64,000 nt of DNA, from NCBI RefSeq assembly GCF_050320395.1, contig NZ_CP144459.1, positions 930,001 to 994,000 on the forward strand, written 5' to 3'. The stretch's first letter is position 1, and every line of letters begins with the position of its first letter. This document shows positions 61,700 through 64,000 of this stretch, one piece after another. This stretch comes from Treponema_C sp050320395. Its GTDB lineage: Bacteria; Spirochaetota; Spirochaetia; Treponematales; Treponemataceae. The notes under the pieces are model-generated. The model searched no databases. It saw only the letters and a program-made list of their open reading frames with translations, and had not been told where the DNA came from. Position numbers and translations under genes: made by a program.

Positions 61700-62974
61700 T
61701 CAGCCTATAACCGTATGGTCCCGTATAACGGCATTCTTTTTTATGACAATGATACCGTCCGAAACCACATATTCCGCGGTTTCGCAGTCGGGCAGGGGAT
61801 TACAGCAGCCTATCAGACAGTTATTGCCGATACGGGCGTTTTTATCGATAATAGCGCGTTTAATATGCGTATTGCATCCGATGCCTATATTGGGAATACC
61901 CTTTGCACGGTTTTCGGCTTTTTCTTCTTCCGTTTCGTAAAAGTCCGCTCCCATGCAGACAACTCCGTGCAAGGTCGACTGGCGCTCAATAACGCTTCGT
62001 ATGCCGATTACCGAATCCGTAATACTTGCTTCGGTAATAACGCAGCCCTCGCTGGCTATACAGCGCGTCATTTGGGCATTATTCGTTTTTGAGGGGGGCA
62101 AATTGCGCGGTTTTGTAAAAATCGGCTTTTCTTCATCGTAAAAATTGAATTTAGGCGTAACGGAGGCAAGGTCGATTGTGGCATCGTAAAAGCTTTTAAT
62201 CGTACCGATGTCTTCCCAGTATCCGTCAAAAATATACGAAAATACCTTATATTTTTTAATTGCAAGAGGAATAACTTCTTTGCCGAAATCGGTATATTCG
62301 TTATCCAAGGCTTCTTCAAGGATGGGAGCATCGAAAATATAAATACCCATCGATGCAAGGTAATCCTTACCCTGTACCGCACCGGGAGTGCGGCTTTCAT
62401 CCGGAATAATCCAATCGCTTATATCGGCATCGGGGGCGGGTTTTTCCATAAACGCCGTTATTTCCCGTGTTTTATCGACTTTCATAATACCGAAGCCCGA
62501 AGCGTCCGAGCGGTTGACGGCCGTTGTCGCAATCGTTATCTGTGCTCCGCTTTGTATGTGATAATCAAGAAAGCCCCTTAAATCCATTTGATATAATTGA
62601 TCGCCGGAAAGTATAATATAGTGGGTCGGTTTACGCGTTTTAAAGTGAATAAAGTTTTTGCGTACGGCATCCGCCGTTCCTTCATACCAGCCCGAATGTT
62701 CAAGCGTTTGTTCCGCTGCAAGAATCTCTACAAAGCCTTGGGAAAAGCGGTCAAAGTTGTATGCCGACGTGATATGCATGTGAAGCGATGCGGAATTGAA
62801 TTGGGTAAGCAGATAAATCTGTTTAAAGTCCGAATTGATTGAATTTGAAACGGGTATGTCTACAATGCGGTGTTTACCCCCGAAGGGAACGGCCGGTTTG
62901 GACCGCTCCTTTGTCAGCGGATATAAGCGGGTGCCTTTACCGCCGCCGAGGATAATTGACAATACTTTGGGCAT
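61700..62974 (-). CDS. glgC: glucose-1-phosphate adenylyltransferase
   Basis: 424 residues. LGGGKGTRLYPLTKERSKPAVPFGGKHRIVDIPVSNSINS, the GTADAVRKN region, IILSGDQLYQMD and a C-terminal left-handed beta-helix. It makes ADP-glucose for glycogen. AAGGAGT before the ATG. No other glycogen genes are in view. Confidence 0.95.
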   Translation of the reverse strand: MPKVLSIILGGGKGTRLYPLTKERSKPAVPFGGKHRIVDIPVSNSINSDFKQIYLLTQFNSASLHMHITSAYNFDRFSQGFVEILAAEQTLEHSGWYEGTADAVRKNFIHFKTRKPTHYIILSGDQLYQMDLRGFLDYHIQSGAQITIATTAVNRSDASGFGIMKVDKTREITAFMEKPAPDADISDWIIPDESRTPGAVQGKDYLASMGIYIFDAPILEEALDNEYTDFGKEVIPLAIKKYKVFSYIFDGYWEDIGTIKSFYDATIDLASVTPKFNFYDEEKPIFTKPRNLPPSKTNNAQMTRCIASEGCVITEASITDSVIGIRSVIERQSTLHGVVCMGADFYETEEEKAENRAKGIPNIGIGCNTHIKRAIIDKNARIGNNCLIGCCNPLPDCETAEYVVSDGIIVIKKNAVIRDHTVIG

Positions 62975-62992
62975 AAAAAAACTCCTTTTTTA

Positions 62993-63057
62993 CTTTACGG
63001 TAAGCTCCCGTTAAAGCGCAGCAAAACGCAGAGGTACCGCTCATCCGTTACATTATA
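62993..63057 (-). promoter_or_regulatory. glgC leader: -10 box and hairpin
   Basis: On the minus strand TATAAT (63052-63057) with a poor -35. The leader has CTTTAACGG paired with CCGTAAAG (63008-63016 with 62993-63000, one bulge), whose 3' side is 6 bases from the ribosome site; it could limit translation. Confidence 0.35.
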
Positions 63058-63136
63058 CAATCAGTTGTAAAAAAACGCAAATCTTTTTTTTGTAATAATT
63101 AATAAAATTTGCTCTAAAGAACCGTATGCCCGATAC

Positions 63137-63164
63137 TTGCATTTTCCGTTTTTTCGGGTATAAT
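63137..63164 (+). promoter_or_regulatory. promoter of the membrane protein gene, short leader
   Basis: TTGCAT (63137-63142), 16-base spacer, perfect TATAAT (63159-63164). The ATG at 63174 is 9 bases further; no ribosome site. Confidence 0.6.
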
Positions 63165-63173
63165 CTTTTTATT

Positions 63174-63839
63174 ATGAAACTTTTTATGATTACGGTTCTT
63201 CCTTTAAGCCTCGTATATATGCTGACAAAAAATCACGAACAAAGTCCGGCAGCCTATGCATCGGCGTTAACGGGTTTGATATTGGGAGCCGTGTATGCTT
63301 TTATCGAATGTATGTTTACGCCTGCTTATTATCTTATACGGTATGCTTTTTTTCCGAATTACGGTTTTTATCTTTTTTTTGAAATAGTGCTTCCCTGTCT
63401 TTTTTGTACGGTTTTTTATGTGATTTTTATCAAAAAGCATGACAAGGTCCTGTTTTCCCTTTATTTTGTCTTTGCAGCCTTTTATGCGGTATATATGCCG
63501 GCTCGTATTATGCATCGGCATGATGTACTCGATTGGTACTTGTTGTTTGTAAAGCCGGTCATATATACATCCATGCTCATAGGTTTTAAACATACCTTTT
63601 ATTTTCTCGGCGAACTATGCAGTAATTGCGGCCTTTTTCAGCATTCCGGTATTCCCGTATCGAAAGACCTTCCTAAACGCCTTTTTTTACTCGCAGGCTT
63701 TACTCTCGGTCTCGCCCTTATTCCGAGCGCCGTCGACGTTATGAATCTTTTAAACCTGCCTTTTTGGACGGTGCTTTCCGCAGCCTTCGTATACTGCGCC
63801 GTTTCGCTTTTCGGAAAAAAGATTCTAAAGTTTATCTGA
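63174..63839 (+). CDS. integral membrane protein of unknown function
   Basis: 221 residues from the ATG at 63174; the frame opens 48 bases earlier but across the promoter. Six or seven hydrophobic segments, rich in Phe and Tyr, no domain recognised. Possibly near-leaderless. The convergent SDR gene ends 20 bases downstream. Confidence 0.6.
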   Translation: MKLFMITVLPLSLVYMLTKNHEQSPAAYASALTGLILGAVYAFIECMFTPAYYLIRYAFFPNYGFYLFFEIVLPCLFCTVFYVIFIKKHDKVLFSLYFVFAAFYAVYMPARIMHRHDVLDWYLLFVKPVIYTSMLIGFKHTFYFLGELCSNCGLFQHSGIPVSKDLPKRLFLLAGFTLGLALIPSAVDVMNLLNLPFWTVLSAAFVYCAVSLFGKKILKFI

Positions 63840-63859
63840 AAAGACGGACTCCTGCTCTT

Positions 63860-64000
63860 TCAGCGCGCAAGCCAGCCGCCGTCTACCGCGAGTGTAAATC
63901 CGTTTATATATTCCGCCGCTTTTGACGCTAAAAAAACAACCGCTCCTTTTATATCGTCGGGAGTCCCCCATCGGCCTGCGGGTATACGCTCCAAAATGGC
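63860..64000 (-). CDS. SDR-family dehydrogenase, KduD-like, C-terminal end only
   Basis: The gene enters from the right; only 46 C-terminal residues are seen: RIPAGRWGTPDDIKGAVVFLAS, EYINGFTLAVDGGWLAR. This tail is typical of short-chain dehydrogenases and most like 2-dehydro-3-deoxy-D-gluconate 5-dehydrogenase (KduD) or gluconate 5-dehydrogenase. Confidence 0.75.
   Translation of the reverse strand, partial: AILERIPAGRWGTPDDIKGAVVFLASKAAEYINGFTLAVDGGWLAR

Overview
The window looks like a moderately AT-rich Treponema-type spirochaete chromosome. This is inferred from gene content and protein character: a long IleS with a lipoprotein gene just downstream, HflK/HflC with a membrane pseudokinase-like protein, spirochaetal lipoboxes, ruvC/ruvA/ruvB/queA, and glgC. 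The species was not determined.

Layout. 1-7.2 kb: end of a GH95 fucosidase, an Afu/Fbp-type ABC importer (binding protein, ATPase, fused permease) and a convergent YesMN-type two-component system. 7.3-7.6 kb: a three-gene tRNA operon (His, Arg, Lys) with promoter and terminator. 7.7-13.1 kb: pyrG, a long eukaryote-like guaA, a tRNA-binding protein, and a YihY membrane protein fused to a cyclic-nucleotide domain. 13.3-17.4 kb: a MalK/UgpC/MsmK-type ATPase followed by a complete TRAP transporter. 17.5-22.7 kb: an RNase II/R family exoribonuclease and a membrane GAF-GGDEF-EAL protein whose last codons are a run of 26 C. 22.8-31.1 kb: lysC, dapB, miaA, a glycosyltransferase-like gene, a TatD nuclease, an HPt protein, an unusually long signal peptidase and a frameshifted methyltransferase. 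31.2-35.0 kb: the hflK-hflC-pseudokinase operon. 35.0-36.2 kb: no gene, but an array of strong hairpins including a 259-bp direct repeat with compensatory stem changes. 36.2-42.1 kb: ileS, a lipoprotein, a UPRT-domain protein and a TPR lipoprotein. 42.1-44.8 kb: a small accessory island with an HicB-like gene between 24-bp direct repeats, a ComJ-like gene, a ribbon-helix-helix/RelE toxin-antitoxin pair, an unknown gene, wrecked brnT/brnA remnants and a second hairpin array. 45-50.6 kb: yebC, ruvC, an orphan adenine methyltransferase, ruvA, ruvB, queA. 50.7-53.0 kb: an AT-rich acquired-looking set (PadR, GNAT, CPBP protease, AraC fragment). 53.0-59.5 kb: an overlapping minus-strand operon that starts with a NusG paralogue, continues with an amino-sugar dehydratase and aminotransferase, and ends with three subunits of a molybdenum hydroxylase. 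59.7-64 kb: two exported proteins, glgC, a membrane protein and the end of a KduD-like dehydrogenase.

Most notable observations: (1) the C26 tract at the end of the cyclic-di-GMP gene, a candidate contingency locus; (2) the hairpin-mosaic family at two loci with covarying stems and conserved flanks; (3) the HicB cassette bounded by a duplicated gene 3' end; (4) several promoters whose -10 box lies exactly one promoter spacing before the ATG, predicting leaderless mRNAs; (5) the NusG-paralogue operon joining sugar genes with a molybdenum hydroxylase whose large subunit lacks a standard cofactor motif. All assignments come from reading the sequence; no database search was run.
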